Of a stretch of DNA of 64,000 nt, positions 51,658-60,846 are shown one piece after another. Position numbers and translations under genes: made by a program. The DNA lies in NCBI RefSeq assembly GCF_000341345.1, contig NC_020302.1:2646075-2710074 (forward strand). The letters are read 5' to 3'. Under the pieces are notes generated by a model. The model made no database searches and had not been told where the DNA came from. It saw only the letters and a list, made by a program, of their open reading frames with translations. This DNA comes from Corynebacterium halotolerans YIM 70093 = DSM 44683 (GTDB lineage: Bacteria > Actinomycetota > Actinomycetes > Mycobacteriales > Mycobacteriaceae). Every line of letters starts with the position of its first letter. Position 1 is the stretch's first letter.

Positions 51658-53763
51658 GTGGCACTGAAGGGCCTCAACCTTCTCACCAATAAATTCACCT
51701 CAAGCCGCAGCTCCATGACCTGTGAGTACAAGTGCGGCAACGCCTGCTTCGGCGAGTGTGACAACAAGTCCGACAACCCGTACTTCGGCGATCTGATGTC
51801 GCGCCGCTCCGCGCTGAAGGCGGGCGGCCTGACCGTCCTGACCGTCGGTGGCGCCGCGGCCCTGGCGGCCCCGGCCGCCGCACAGAGCTCCCTGTCCTCC
51901 TGGGGCAGCTCCTCGTCCTCTCTCCCCGGCAGCAGCAACAACGGCGGCACCGGGCACGTCTCCGCCCCGGGCCTGCAGTTCACCCCGGTCGAGCCGAACA
52001 CCCTCGACGACGTCGTCGTCCCCGCCGGGTACGAGCAGTCCGTGCTCATCGCCTGGGGCGACCCGGTCATCGAGGGCGCACCCGGGTTCGACATCAACAA
52101 CCAGACCCCCGAGGCCGCCGCGCGGCAGTTCGGCTTCAACAATGACTTCGCCGGCCTGCTCGCGCACCCGTCCGATCCGAACCGCCTGGTGTACGTGGCC
52201 AACCACGAGTACACCACCGAGCCGGACATGCACCCGAACTACGATTCGGAGAACCCGACCAGGGAGCAGGTCGAGATCGGCTGGGCCGGCCACGGCATGA
52301 CCGTCCTCGAGGTGTCCAAGGTCGCCGGCTCCGGTGAGCTGAAGCGCGAATTCGGACCGCTCAACCGCCGCATCACCGCCACCACCCCGTTCCGCCTGGT
52401 CGGTCCGGCCGCCGGCTCCGACCATGTCAAGACCTCCGCCGACCAGACCGGTACCCACGTCCTGGGTACCCTGAACAACTGCGCCGGCGGCGTCACCCCG
52501 TGGGGCACCATCCTCTCCGGCGAGGAGAACTTCAACCAGTACTTCGCCAACGCCAGGGGCGACCTTGACCCGCGCGTGAAGGAGTCCCTGGACCGCTTCG
52601 GCATCGGCGAAGGCGAGTCGGGCCGCAAGTGGGAGCGCTTCGACGACCGTTTCGACGTCGCCAAGGAACCGAACGAGGTCAACCGCTTCGGATACATCGT
52701 CGAGCTCAACCCGCTCGACCCGGACTCCACCCCGGTCAAGCACACTGCCCTGGGCCGCTTCAAGCACGAGGCCGGCAACGTCCACATCACCGGCGACGGC
52801 ACCGTCGTCTGCTACTCCGGTGACGACTCCCGCTTCGAGTACCTCTACAAGTTCGTCTCCTCGAAGAAGATGATCGAGGGCAACCTCGAGCACAACATGA
52901 CCATCCTCGACGCCGGCACCCTGTACGTCGCCCGCATGGACGGCGACTCCCCGCAGAGCGAGATCGACGGCTCCGGCGAGCTCCCGTCCGACGGTGAATT
53001 CGACGGCACCGGCACCTGGGCCCCGCTGCTGACCGCCCACGCCGACGGCACCGCCGAGTCCCACGTCGAGGGCTTCTCCGCCGACGAAGTGGCCGTCTTC
53101 ACCCGCGAGGCCGCAGATGTCGTGGGCGCGACCAAGCTGGACCGCCCGGAGGACGTCGAGGCCTCCCCGAAGACCGGCAAGGTCTACATGGCGCTGACCA
53201 ACAACTCCTACCGCGGCGCCACCGGCGAGAACGCCGACCGCAGCAAGGAGGGCGTCATGGAGTACGCCCCCATCAAGGAGAACAAGAACGGCCTGGTCAT
53301 GGAGATCGACGACGACCACGCCGGTACCGGATTCACCTGGAACCTGCTGCTCGTCTGCGGCGATCCGGACGAGGCCTACACCTACTTCGGCGGCTTCGAC
53401 AAGTCCCGGGTCTCCCCGATCTCCTGCCCGGACAACCTGGCCTTCGACTCCCACGGCAACCTGTGGGTCTCCACCGACGGCAACGCTCTGGGCTCCAACG
53501 ACGGCCTGTACGCCGTGGACGTCGAGGGGGAGAACCGCGGCGAGCTCAAGTGCTTCCTCACCGTCCCGCAGACCGCCGAGACCTGCGGCCCGATCATCAA
53601 CGACGAGCGCGTCCTGGTCAGCGTCCAGCACCCGGGTGAGGCCGACGGCGCGACCGTCGAGAACCCGGCCTCCCACTGGCCGGGTGGCGGCAACTCCAAC
53701 CCGCGTCCGGCAGTGGTCGTCGCCTGGAAGGCCGACGGCGGCCGCATCGGCGTCGAGGCGTAA
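51658..53763 (+). CDS. phoX: PhoX-type alkaline phosphatase, Tat-exported
   Basis: A 701-aa secreted calcium/iron-dependent phosphomonoesterase of the PhoX (DUF839) family. The Tat signal has the twin arginine in MSRRSALKAGG (residues 49-50) and an Ala-rich core ending APAAAQ. An unusual N-terminal cysteine motif (TCEYKCGNACFGECD) before it is conserved in actinobacterial members. Catalytic-domain features include CAGGVTPWGTILSGEE, GRFKHEAGN and LDRPEDVEASP, and FDSHGNLW near the C-terminus. GGAGG precedes GTG 51658. It would release phosphate from organic esters; regulation by PhoRS, encoded at the left end, is expected but not shown by a recognisable site. Confidence 0.9.
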   Translation: MALKGLNLLTNKFTSSRSSMTCEYKCGNACFGECDNKSDNPYFGDLMSRRSALKAGGLTVLTVGGAAALAAPAAAQSSLSSWGSSSSSLPGSSNNGGTGHVSAPGLQFTPVEPNTLDDVVVPAGYEQSVLIAWGDPVIEGAPGFDINNQTPEAAARQFGFNNDFAGLLAHPSDPNRLVYVANHEYTTEPDMHPNYDSENPTREQVEIGWAGHGMTVLEVSKVAGSGELKREFGPLNRRITATTPFRLVGPAAGSDHVKTSADQTGTHVLGTLNNCAGGVTPWGTILSGEENFNQYFANARGDLDPRVKESLDRFGIGEGESGRKWERFDDRFDVAKEPNEVNRFGYIVELNPLDPDSTPVKHTALGRFKHEAGNVHITGDGTVVCYSGDDSRFEYLYKFVSSKKMIEGNLEHNMTILDAGTLYVARMDGDSPQSEIDGSGELPSDGEFDGTGTWAPLLTAHADGTAESHVEGFSADEVAVFTREAADVVGATKLDRPEDVEASPKTGKVYMALTNNSYRGATGENADRSKEGVMEYAPIKENKNGLVMEIDDDHAGTGFTWNLLLVCGDPDEAYTYFGGFDKSRVSPISCPDNLAFDSHGNLWVSTDGNALGSNDGLYAVDVEGENRGELKCFLTVPQTAETCGPIINDERVLVSVQHPGEADGATVENPASHWPGGGNSNPRPAVVVAWKADGGRIGVEA

Positions 53764-54076
53764 TCACGCCGGTGCCCCGGCCCCGGTGAGCGGCTGACCG
53801 CCGCCCACCTCCACGACCGCCCGTCCCCCGCCCCCGGGAGACGGGCGGTCTTCTCCATTCCGGGGCACCGGGGGCAGGGGCCGCGGGCCACCCCGTCAGG
53901 CCACCCCACCGCGAGAGAAATCCCCGAACGGTGCACGCCCGGCGGCAACTCGGGATAGGTTGAAGTTGGCGTGACGCAAGACACATGCCCCATGTGCCTG
54001 CGTCCCATCCACTCCCGCCGCGCGGCGTTCCCGTTACGACTGTGACGACCGCGAGTGACATCCGGAAGGCGCATCC
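53764..54076. other. phoX-cstA intergenic region
   Basis: Holds the phoX terminator (53815-53853), a TAGGTT -10-like box near 53,957, and GTGACGCAAGACACA at 53971-53985, which has the GTGA-N7-CACA skeleton of a GlxR site with three mismatches. Placement upstream of cstA, a carbon-starvation gene, makes it plausible. Confidence 0.4.
53815..53853 (+). terminator. Terminator of phoX
   Basis: GACCGCCCGTC (53815-53825) and GACGGGCGGTC (53840-53850), perfect 11-bp stem, then TTCTCC. Confidence 0.7.
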
Positions 54077-55831
54077 ATGAACTCCCTGATTCTCGTCGGC
54101 ATCGGCCTGGCCATGATGATCGCCGGGTACCTGCTCTACTCCAGATTCCTGGGCAAACGCATCTACCAGCTCTCCCCCTCCTACCGCACCCCGGCCCACA
54201 CCATGAAGGACGGGGTCGACTACGTCCCGACCAACAAGTACGTGCTGTGGGGCCACCACTTCACCTCCGTCGCCGGCGCCGCCCCGATCGTGGGCCCGGC
54301 CGTCGCCGTCATCTGGGGCTGGTTGCCGGCCTTCATCTGGGTCACGGTCGGCACCGTCTTCATCGCCGGCATGCACGACCTCGGCGCACTCTGGGCCTCG
54401 CAACGCCACAAGGGCCAGTCCATCGGCACCCTGTCCGGCCGCTACATCGGCGCCCGGGGACGCAACCTGTTCCTGGTGGTCATCTTCCTGCTGCTGCTCA
54501 TGGTCGTTGCGGCCTTCGCCGTGGTCATCTCCGGCCTCCTGGTCTCCACTCCGACGGCGGTCATCCCGACCTGGGGAGCGATCATCGTCGCCCTGCTCAT
54601 CGGTCAGGCCATCTACCGCTTCCACTGGAATCTGCCGATCGTCTCGGTCGTCGGCGTCGTCGCCCTCTACTCCCTGATGATCATCGGCGACCGGTTCCCG
54701 ATCGTGCTGCCGGAGTCCACCTTCGGGCTGAGCCCGGCCGCGTTGTGGATCCTCCTGCTCTTCATCTACGGGGGCGTCGCCTCCCTGCTGCCCGTGTGGG
54801 TGCTGCTGCAGCCGCGTGACTACATCAACGGTCTCCAGCTGTTCGTCGGCCTGGGCATCCTCTACGCGGCCTTCCTGTTCACCGCCCCCACGGTCGTCGC
54901 CCCGGCGGTCAACTCCGCCGTGCCCGAGGGCACGCCGTCGATGTTCCCGCTGCTGTTCGTCACCATCGCTTGCGGCGCGATCTCCGGCTTCCACGGCATC
55001 GTCGCCTCCGGCACCTCCTCCAAGCAGCTGGACAAGGAGACCGACGCCCGCTTCGTCGGTTACTTCGGCGCCGTCGGGGAGGGTCTGCTCTCGCTGGGCA
55101 CGATCGTCGCCACCACCGCGGGTTTCCGCACCATCGCCGAGTGGGAGTCGATCTACACCGCCTTCAACGAAGGCGGCGTCGGCGCCTTCGTCGAGGGCGG
55201 CGGCAACCTGATCAACGAGGGCCTGGGCATCCCGGTGTCCCTGTCCGCCACCATCCTCGCCACCATGGCCGTCCTGTTCGCGGCCACCACGATGGACACG
55301 GGGGTGCGCCTGCAGCGCCTGGTCGTCCAGGAGATCGGCGAGATCATGGGTGTGAAGCTCGGTGCCCTGGTCGCCACCGTGATCGTCGTGGTCGTGGGAC
55401 TGGCCCTGACCTTCTCCGCCGGCGGCGACGGCTCGGGCGGCATGCTCATCTGGCCGCTGTTCGGCACCACCAACCAGCTGATGGCCGCCCTGACGCTGTC
55501 CATCATCTGCGTCATCCTCACCCGCCTGCGCCGCCCGACCTGGATGATCCTCATCCCGCTGGTCTTCGTGCTGGTGATGAGCCTGTGGGCGCTGGTCGTC
55601 CAGCTCGGACAGTTCCTCGCGGACGGGAACTGGCTGCTGCTGTTCCTCGACGTCGTCATCCTCATCGCCGCCCTGTGGGTCACCGTCGAGGCCTTCGGCG
55701 CGATGAACCGCGCCCGCCGCGAGCCGGCGGTGGTCTGGTCCGACGACGATGTCGACGCCCCCGCCCCGGCGCGGGCCGGCACCGGGGACGACAGCACGGA
55801 CGACGACGTCCTGGCCGACCGGAGGTTGTGA
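54077..55831 (+). CDS. cstA: Carbon starvation protein CstA (pyruvate/peptide transporter family)
   Basis: A 584-aa membrane protein with about 16 helices. CstA signatures are YRTPAHTMKDGVDYVPTNKYVLWGHHFTSVAGAAPIVGPA, FIAGMHDLGALWAS, LLQPRDYINGLQLF, ISGFHGIVASGTSSKQL and LFGTTNQLMAALTL. CstA proteins take up pyruvate (and possibly peptides) when carbon is scarce. It is the short form (E. coli CstA is about 700 aa). The C-terminal 45 residues are cytoplasmic and acidic. GGAAGG precedes the ATG. Followed at once by a small CC-tail gene and an ArsA-like ATPase gene, an operon particular to corynebacteria. Confidence 0.93.
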   Translation: MNSLILVGIGLAMMIAGYLLYSRFLGKRIYQLSPSYRTPAHTMKDGVDYVPTNKYVLWGHHFTSVAGAAPIVGPAVAVIWGWLPAFIWVTVGTVFIAGMHDLGALWASQRHKGQSIGTLSGRYIGARGRNLFLVVIFLLLLMVVAAFAVVISGLLVSTPTAVIPTWGAIIVALLIGQAIYRFHWNLPIVSVVGVVALYSLMIIGDRFPIVLPESTFGLSPAALWILLLFIYGGVASLLPVWVLLQPRDYINGLQLFVGLGILYAAFLFTAPTVVAPAVNSAVPEGTPSMFPLLFVTIACGAISGFHGIVASGTSSKQLDKETDARFVGYFGAVGEGLLSLGTIVATTAGFRTIAEWESIYTAFNEGGVGAFVEGGGNLINEGLGIPVSLSATILATMAVLFAATTMDTGVRLQRLVVQEIGEIMGVKLGALVATVIVVVVGLALTFSAGGDGSGGMLIWPLFGTTNQLMAALTLSIICVILTRLRRPTWMILIPLVFVLVMSLWALVVQLGQFLADGNWLLLFLDVVILIAALWVTVEAFGAMNRARREPAVVWSDDDVDAPAPARAGTGDDSTDDDVLADRRL

Positions 55832-55832
55832 C

Positions 55833-56099
55833 GTGGCCGGGCTCCTCGCGCGCCTGCGCGCCGCCTCCGACGCCCTGACAGAGTACTACGCCGCCCCCTA
55901 CCGGGCGAGCTTCGCCCGGGCGCAGCGGCAGGAGGACGACCTGTTCATGATGCTGGTCCTCTCCGAGGCGCTCGGGGTGCCCAACCCCGCCAGCTACTAC
56001 ACCCTCGAGCTCCTGCCCGTGGTCTACGAGGACTTCCACGACTGGCACCGGCGCATGGGCATGGAGCACTCCCCGCTGGAGAACATCTCATGCTGTTAG
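55833..56099 (+). CDS. Cory-CC-star type miniprotein (C-terminal Cys-Cys)
   Basis: An 88-aa protein that ends with two cysteines directly before the stop (ENISCC). It is mostly helical ([47 protein letters not shown]), then [27 protein letters not shown]. No membrane helix or signal peptide. Matches the description of the cory-CC-star family found next to ArsA-family ATPases in Corynebacteriaceae. GTG 55833 follows GGAGG, 1 bp after the cstA stop; its 3' end overlaps the ATPase gene by 10 nt. The terminal Cys pair may bind metal, be lipidated or hand a cargo to the ATPase; none of this is shown by sequence. Confidence 0.82.
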   Translation: MAGLLARLRAASDALTEYYAAPYRASFARAQRQEDDLFMMLVLSEALGVPNPASYYTLELLPVVYEDFHDWHRRMGMEHSPLENISCC

Positions 56100-57064
56100 A
56101 CCTCATCGGCGACCGGCGGGTCGTGTTCTTCGGCGGCAAGGGCGGCGTCGGCAAGACGACGGTCGCCTCCGCCGCCGCCCTGGCACTGGCCTCCCGCGGC
56201 CGGCGCGTGCTCCTGGTCAGCACCGACCCGGCGCACAACCAGGGGCACCTGTGGGACCGGCGCATCGGTGACCGTACCGTCGCCGTCGCCGAGCGTCTCG
56301 ACGTCGTGGAGATCGACCCGGCGCGCACCACCGACGAGCATCTCGCCCAGGTCGGGGAGACGATGCGGGCGATGATGCCCGAGCGCCTCCGCGGCGAGGT
56401 GGACAAACACCTGCGGTTGGCGGCTCAGGCACCCGGCACCCACGAGGCGGCGGTGCTCGAGCGCATCGCGGGCATCGTGACCGACGACGCCCGCGACTAC
56501 GACCACGTCATCGTGGACACCGCCCCCTCCGGGCACACCGCCCGGCTGATGGCCCTGCCCGAACTGATGGCCGCCTGGACGGACGGGCTGCTCGACCGGC
56601 GCGCCCGTTCCGAGAAACTCAGCGCCGCCGTGCGCGGACTGTCGCCGACCGGGAAGGACACGGTGGCCGGCCGCGCCGAGGATCCGGTGGACCGCCGCGA
56701 CCGGCGGCTGCGCCGGATCCTGCTGGCCCGGCGCGAGCGGTTCACGGCCCTGCGGGAGACGCTGGCCGATCCGGACCGCTGCGTGTTCTTCCTCGTGCTG
56801 GCCGCCGAGCGGCTGCCCGTGCTGGAGACCGTCGAGTTCCACGCCGAACTCACCGCCTCCGGGGTGCGGGTCGGCGGGTGCGTGGTCAACCGGCGCTCCC
56901 CGGCCGACCAGGGCGAGTTCCTGGCGCGCCGGCACGACCTCGAGGAGGGCTTCCTCGCCCAGCTGCGGACCGAACTGCCCGGCCTGCCGGTGGTCCAGCT
57001 GCCGCTGGAGGCCGGGGACATCACCGGGCACGAGGCACTGGAGCGCTTCGCCGTGCGGCTGTGA
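56090..57064 (+). CDS. ArsA/Get3-family ATPase
   Basis: A 324-aa single-unit deviant-Walker ATPase. The P-loop [16 protein letters not shown] is near residue 14, switch I is [14 protein letters not shown], and switch II is [18 protein letters not shown], all diagnostic of the ArsA/GET3 branch of SIMIBI NTPases. Relatives either drive arsenite export or target tail-anchored membrane proteins. No arsenite pump or arsR gene is near, so arsenic resistance is unlikely. It overlaps the CC-tail gene by 10 nt, giving coupled translation, and ends the cstA operon. Confidence 0.85.
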   Translation: MLLDLIGDRRVVFFGGKGGVGKTTVASAAALALASRGRRVLLVSTDPAHNQGHLWDRRIGDRTVAVAERLDVVEIDPARTTDEHLAQVGETMRAMMPERLRGEVDKHLRLAAQAPGTHEAAVLERIAGIVTDDARDYDHVIVDTAPSGHTARLMALPELMAAWTDGLLDRRARSEKLSAAVRGLSPTGKDTVAGRAEDPVDRRDRRLRRILLARRERFTALRETLADPDRCVFFLVLAAERLPVLETVEFHAELTASGVRVGGCVVNRRSPADQGEFLARRHDLEEGFLAQLRTELPGLPVVQLPLEAGDITGHEALERFAVRL

Positions 57065-57154
57065 GGCCGGGTCCGGGCGAACGGTCCGGGAGAAAACACG
57101 CCTCCGGAACTTCGTCCCTGCCCGGCCCCACCGCCACCACCGCCACCGTGCCGG

Positions 57155-57976
57155 TCAGTCCTGTTGTTCGGCCTCGATGTTCTTGAACCCGATGCCCAGC
57201 GGCAGGCCGACGTTGTCGGTCAGGCGGACCCCGCCGAGCTCGACGGCGATCAGCAGGCGCGCGTCGCCCTTCTCCGGGGCGTCACCGAGGTCGATGCCGC
57301 GCAGCTCCAGGTAGTCGGATGCCACTCCGGCGGCGTCCAGCACGCCGCGGGCGGTCGCCAGGACGACGTCGGCCCCGTGTTCCGCGACGTGCGCCCCGGC
57401 GGTCAGGGCCGCCGAGAGTGTCACCGCCTTCTCCCGGTCCGCCTCGGCGACGCGCGCGTTGCGCAGGGAGACCGCCAGTCCGTCGGGCATGCGGACCGTC
57501 GGCACGCCGAGCACCCGCACCCCGAGATGCAGGTCGGTCACCGCGTGCTGGAGGGCCAGCAGCTGCTCGTAGTCCTTCTCGCCGCAGACCACGTCCGACG
57601 GGCCGACGGCGTTGATGAGGGTGAGCGCCAGGGTCAGCCGGCCGGCGGTCTCTGCGACCGGCTCGAGATCCAGGTCAACGGGCCAGACCATGGTCCGCAG
57701 TCCACGCGGCCACAGGGCGTCCTGGCTGTACCGGTAGACGGCGTCGACCGACTCGGCGGCGAAGGCCTCGGGCAGTTCCTCGCCCGCCCAGGCGACCACC
57801 ACGACCGCACCGCGGATGCGGCGGGCGGCCCGGATGAGGGCGATGTGACCGGCGTGCAGCCCGCGGCCCAGTGGCACGAGCACGACGGGTCTGCCCACCT
57901 TGCGCATGGCGCGGGACAGCACGGCGATCTGGCCGGCGTCCTCGAAGACGGTGGCCTGGCCGGGGGTGAATGTCAC
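57155..57976 (-). CDS. PanC-like nucleotidyltransferase (divergent pantothenate synthetase)
   Basis: A 273-aa protein aligned with pantoate-beta-alanine ligase over its whole length and found at the panC position beside the folate cluster, as in Mycobacterium. It keeps the HIGH-like GLHAGHIALIRAARR, the lysine motif GEKDYEQLLAL and VPTVRMPDGLAVSLRN. It lacks the FVNPxQF strand that supplies pantoate/ATP contacts (here AWAGEELPEAF) and the RPGHFRGV segment. Activity as a true pantothenate synthetase is therefore doubtful; corynebacteria usually carry another panC with panB. GTG 57976 follows AGGAGGAG and overlaps the upstream gene by 4 nt. Confidence 0.75.
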   Translation of the reverse strand: MTFTPGQATVFEDAGQIAVLSRAMRKVGRPVVLVPLGRGLHAGHIALIRAARRIRGAVVVVAWAGEELPEAFAAESVDAVYRYSQDALWPRGLRTMVWPVDLDLEPVAETAGRLTLALTLINAVGPSDVVCGEKDYEQLLALQHAVTDLHLGVRVLGVPTVRMPDGLAVSLRNARVAEADREKAVTLSAALTAGAHVAEHGADVVLATARGVLDAAGVASDYLELRGIDLGDAPEKGDARLLIAVELGGVRLTDNVGLPLGIGFKNIEAEQQD

Positions 57977-58680
57977 GGTCTCTCCTCCTGAATCGCCCAC
58001 AGTTCCACATCGTCGACGCGGGTGAGCTCCGCGGTCCGCCGGGCCAGTTCCCGGAATGCCCGGGCCAGCCCCGGGTCCTCAATGGCCTTCTGCTGATCGA
58101 CGACGCCGCCGGGACCGGCGACCGGCCCCAGGGCACGCCGGGTGCCCGGGGAATCGACGATCTCCTGGGCGTGGTCGACATTGCCCAGCGCCTCCGCCAG
58201 CAGCGTGACCGCGTCCTTGCGGACCGTCTCGATGAAGCCGGCGTAGGTCATGCCCGCGGCCAGCCGGGCGCGCTGGGTCTCGGAGACCACCAGGGCGTTG
58301 CCGCCGAGTTCGCCGACGAGCAGTTCGACGATCGTCTCCCCCAGCTCGTCGGCCGCCCCGACCGCCCACAACCGCTTGCTCAGCGGGTGCGCGGCGACCA
58401 CGACCGCACCGGAGGGCTCCAGCGGGTCGAAGACCTGCACCCCCAGGGCGAGGCAGGTGTGCAGATAGATCTGGCCGCGCCGGGCCCGGGCGGACAGCTG
58501 CTCGACGAGGGCGGGCAGGTCCGCCGCGGAGGCGGAGACGATCACCAGCTCCAGATCGGCGGCGGCCTCGGGATCCTCGAGCATGTCGACGGTGTGGCCG
58601 ACCTCCGCCAGGCTGCGGCCCAGCCGGTGGCCCTCGGGGTCCTCCCCCAGCACGCCCACCCGTAGTCGGGGAGCCTGCAT
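57973..58680 (-). CDS. Rossmann-like / DUF2520 protein
   Basis: A 235-aa soluble protein. The N-terminal half resembles a Rossmann NAD(P)-binding domain (LRVGVLGEDPEGHRLGRSLAEVGH) and the C-terminal half the DUF2520 helical domain (GGNALVVSETQRARLAAGMTYAGFIETV). The same family lies between panC and the folate genes in mycobacteria (Rv3603c). Related plant and bacterial proteins are dehydrogenase-like, and a ketopantoate-reductase-type role has been guessed for the family because of its panC linkage; the glycine-rich loop is degenerate here (G-x-D-P-E-G). Starts at the last base of the upstream gene's stop codon (one-base overlap). Confidence 0.78.
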   Translation of the reverse strand: MQAPRLRVGVLGEDPEGHRLGRSLAEVGHTVDMLEDPEAAADLELVIVSASAADLPALVEQLSARARRGQIYLHTCLALGVQVFDPLEPSGAVVVAAHPLSKRLWAVGAADELGETIVELLVGELGGNALVVSETQRARLAAGMTYAGFIETVRKDAVTLLAEALGNVDHAQEIVDSPGTRRALGPVAGPGGVVDQQKAIEDPGLARAFRELARRTAELTRVDDVELWAIQEERP

Positions 58681-59861
58681 CAGTTCTCCTTCTTCTTGAG
58701 ATTCGCCATCAGCTCGGCGACGGAGATGCCCTCGGTGTGCTCGTCCCGGCGGCGACGGCCCCGACGCGGCTCATCGTCCTCGACAGGGGCGTCGGTGACG
58801 GGAGTGGCGGTGGCCGGTTTCTCAGTCTTGTCCGCCTGCCCGCCCTCGTCGGCCTGGCCCTTTTTCTGTGGCTCGGCTGCTGACTCGGCCGCCGGCTCCG
58901 CAGGCTTCCCGGGCGTCTTCCCGGCCTTCTTCTCCGACTGGTCAGGCTTGTCGGCCTTCTTCTCCGACTTCTTGTCCTGCTTCTTCCCGTTCTTCGGCTC
59001 CGCGGGTTTCTCGTCCTCGGCGGACTTCTTGTCATCCTGCCCGGCGGCGCCCTTGGACTTCGCGTCCTCGGCACCGCCCTGGTCCCACGGCACGGTCTGG
59101 AAGGAGCCGGTGTCGAAGATGCGGCGCGGCCCCTTGCCCGTGGCCGGGGCCTCCTCGCCCTGCCGCTCCTGGCGGTAGCTCTCGCTGATGAGGTTGGTCA
59201 GGGGGTTGACCTGCGGGCGGGAGGGCTCGTACTGGCCGAGGCGGCCGGAGATGGCCTCGGCGGAGGGTGCGCCGGAGACATGCGGGCGTAGCGGCTTCCC
59301 GCGGGCGTCGCTGCCCGTGGCCGCGGCGTCCCTGTCGCTGTCGTCGTCCAGGTCCACCAGGTCACCCGCATCGAAGCCCGCGCGGGCGGCGGAGGTGCGG
59401 GCCTCGAGTTCCTGGATGCGGCGGGCCTCGGCACGCAGGGCGGCCGGCTCATAGCCGAACTCGCGACCGTTGAGTTCCTCGAGCTGGGCACGCAGGGCGG
59501 CCAGTTCCTGCTTGATCTCCTCGAGCACCTCGGTGTCGCGGGCCAGCTGCTTGTCGCGCAGCTCGACCTCCCTGCCACGCTGCTCGGACCTGCGCTCGGC
59601 GGCGGCCTTCTCCATCTCGGCGCGGTGGAGGTCCTCCCGGTGCTCCATCTCCTCCTGGGAGCGCTCGGCCTGGCGGCGGTAGCGGGTGACCAGGAAGAAG
59701 CCGATGATCGCCGCCCACAGGGCCGCCAGCAGGGCGATCTTGAGTGCGCCGTCGCTGTTGGTGAACAGCATGATCAGGCTCGCGATGAGGGCGAGCGCGA
59801 CGAGCACGATCAGCAGGATCTGACCGCGGTCGTAGCCACCTGGGGAATTCTCGGCACTCAT
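58680..59861 (-). CDS. DUF6779-type membrane protein with charged low-complexity tail
   Basis: A 393-aa protein with two N-terminal membrane helices (ILLIVLVALALIASLIMLF and IALLAALWAAIIGFFLV), a long coiled coil (about residues 62-160, rich in Arg, Glu, Leu) and a disordered C-terminal half with many Lys/Glu/Pro/Asp repeats (DKKSEKKADKPDQSEKKAGK). It occupies the place of mycobacterial Rv3604c. Function unknown; the layout suggests a membrane-tethered scaffold. ATG 59861 is supported by a TAGAGT box 7 nt upstream, which lies inside the end of the preceding gene. Confidence 0.78.
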   Translation of the reverse strand: MSAENSPGGYDRGQILLIVLVALALIASLIMLFTNSDGALKIALLAALWAAIIGFFLVTRYRRQAERSQEEMEHREDLHRAEMEKAAAERRSEQRGREVELRDKQLARDTEVLEEIKQELAALRAQLEELNGREFGYEPAALRAEARRIQELEARTSAARAGFDAGDLVDLDDDSDRDAAATGSDARGKPLRPHVSGAPSAEAISGRLGQYEPSRPQVNPLTNLISESYRQERQGEEAPATGKGPRRIFDTGSFQTVPWDQGGAEDAKSKGAAGQDDKKSAEDEKPAEPKNGKKQDKKSEKKADKPDQSEKKAGKTPGKPAEPAAESAAEPQKKGQADEGGQADKTEKPATATPVTDAPVEDDEPRRGRRRRDEHTEGISVAELMANLKKKEN

Positions 59862-59868
59862 GGGGTCC

Positions 59869-59874
59869 ACTCTA
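59869..59874 (-). promoter_or_regulatory. -10 box of a leaderless promoter inside the folate-cluster operon
   Basis: Minus-strand TAGAGT, 7 nt, then ATG 59861. Confidence 0.5.
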
Positions 59875-60339
59875 TCCAACGTATTCCCCTTCAGTGGGTG
59901 GCGGCACCTCGCAGTTTCGTTCGAGAAACACCCCCGCCGCCGCCAGGGCCAGACCGCCGAGTGCGGAGGCGATCACTCCGGGCAGGTCGTCGGCGGCGGC
60001 GAGCAGCTCCCCGGCCTTGGGCAGCACATAGGTTCCGATGCCGAGGTACGCCCCACCGACGATCGCCCCGGTCCACGCGGAGGCCTTGCCGACGAGCAGG
60101 AACTGCGCGGCGGTGACGGGGTTGAGCTGGCTGCGGTCCATCCCGATCCCCCCGTCCTCCTTGCGGTCGCGCACGCGCAGGGCGAGGAAGACACAGACGA
60201 TCGCCATCACCCACAGGGTGACCGACACGGTGGCGGGGATGGCCATCATGGAGCCGTAGAAACCCCAGGTGAGGATGGCCAGGACGGCGGCGACGAACCC
60301 ACCGGTGGCCGTGAGGGCGATGACCGACGTCCTCTTCAT
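59872..60339 (-). CDS. DUF3180 membrane protein
   Basis: A 155-aa protein with four hydrophobic segments (about residues 10-28, 33-52, 84-102, 118-138). It corresponds to mycobacterial Rv3605c and the DUF3180 family, always found after folK in Actinobacteria. The conserved MDRSQLNPVTAAQFLLVGKASAWTGA segment is characteristic. Function unknown; the position suggests a link to folate or envelope metabolism but the gene may simply be carried along. ATG directly follows the folK stop. Confidence 0.85.
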   Translation of the reverse strand: MKRTSVIALTATGGFVAAVLAILTWGFYGSMMAIPATVSVTLWVMAIVCVFLALRVRDRKEDGGIGMDRSQLNPVTAAQFLLVGKASAWTGAIVGGAYLGIGTYVLPKAGELLAAADDLPGVIASALGGLALAAAGVFLERNCEVPPPTEGEYVG

Positions 60340-60846
60340 CTAGCGTTCCCCGTCCTCCAGGGTGCCCACCCGGCGGATCGACTCGACCTCGGAGGCCTCC
60401 AGCCCGGCGACCAGGTCGAAGACGCGCCGGCCGTGCAGGCGGGCCTCACCGTCGGCCGCCAGCCAGGGCACGAGGACGAAGGCGCGTTCATGCGCGTAGG
60501 GGTGCGGCAGGGTCAGCACCGGGTCATCGGAGTGCACCTCCGCGCCGTCGTCCCCGGTGACCTGCACGACGTCGACGTCGAGGGTACGCGGACCCCAGTG
60601 TCGCACGCGCACGCGCTCGGCCTCGTTCTCCAGGCGCTGGCCACGGCGCAGCAGCTCCAGCGGGGACGCGTCGACGTCGACGATGAGCACGGCGTTGAGG
60701 AACTCGTCCTGGTCGGTCACGCCCCACGGCGGGGTGGAGTAGACGGGCGAGGCCGCGACGAGCTCGCCGCGGAACTCGGCGTGGACGCCGCGCAGCAGGG
60801 CCCACCTGTCCGCCATGTTCGAGCCGATGGACAGCACCGCGCGCAT
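60340..60846 (-). CDS. folK: 2-Amino-4-hydroxy-6-hydroxymethyldihydropteridine pyrophosphokinase
   Basis: Pteridine pyrophosphokinase of 168 aa, which activates the pterin for condensation with p-aminobenzoate. Typical motifs are LSIGSNMADRWALL at the N-terminus, SPVYSTPPWGVTDQDEFLNAVL, and the metal-binding RHWGPRTLDVDVV, then LPHPYAHERAFVLVPW. Overlaps folB by one base. Part of folE-folP-folB-folK. Confidence 0.95.
   Translation of the reverse strand: MRAVLSIGSNMADRWALLRGVHAEFRGELVAASPVYSTPPWGVTDQDEFLNAVLIVDVDASPLELLRRGQRLENEAERVRVRHWGPRTLDVDVVQVTGDDGAEVHSDDPVLTLPHPYAHERAFVLVPWLAADGEARLHGRRVFDLVAGLEASEVESIRRVGTLEDGER

Noticed and set aside
56090..57064. Arsenite-resistance ATPase ArsA
   Set aside because: The family is right, but it is a single-unit protein with no arsB, arsD or arsR nearby and it is bound into the cstA operon, so a resistance role is not supported.
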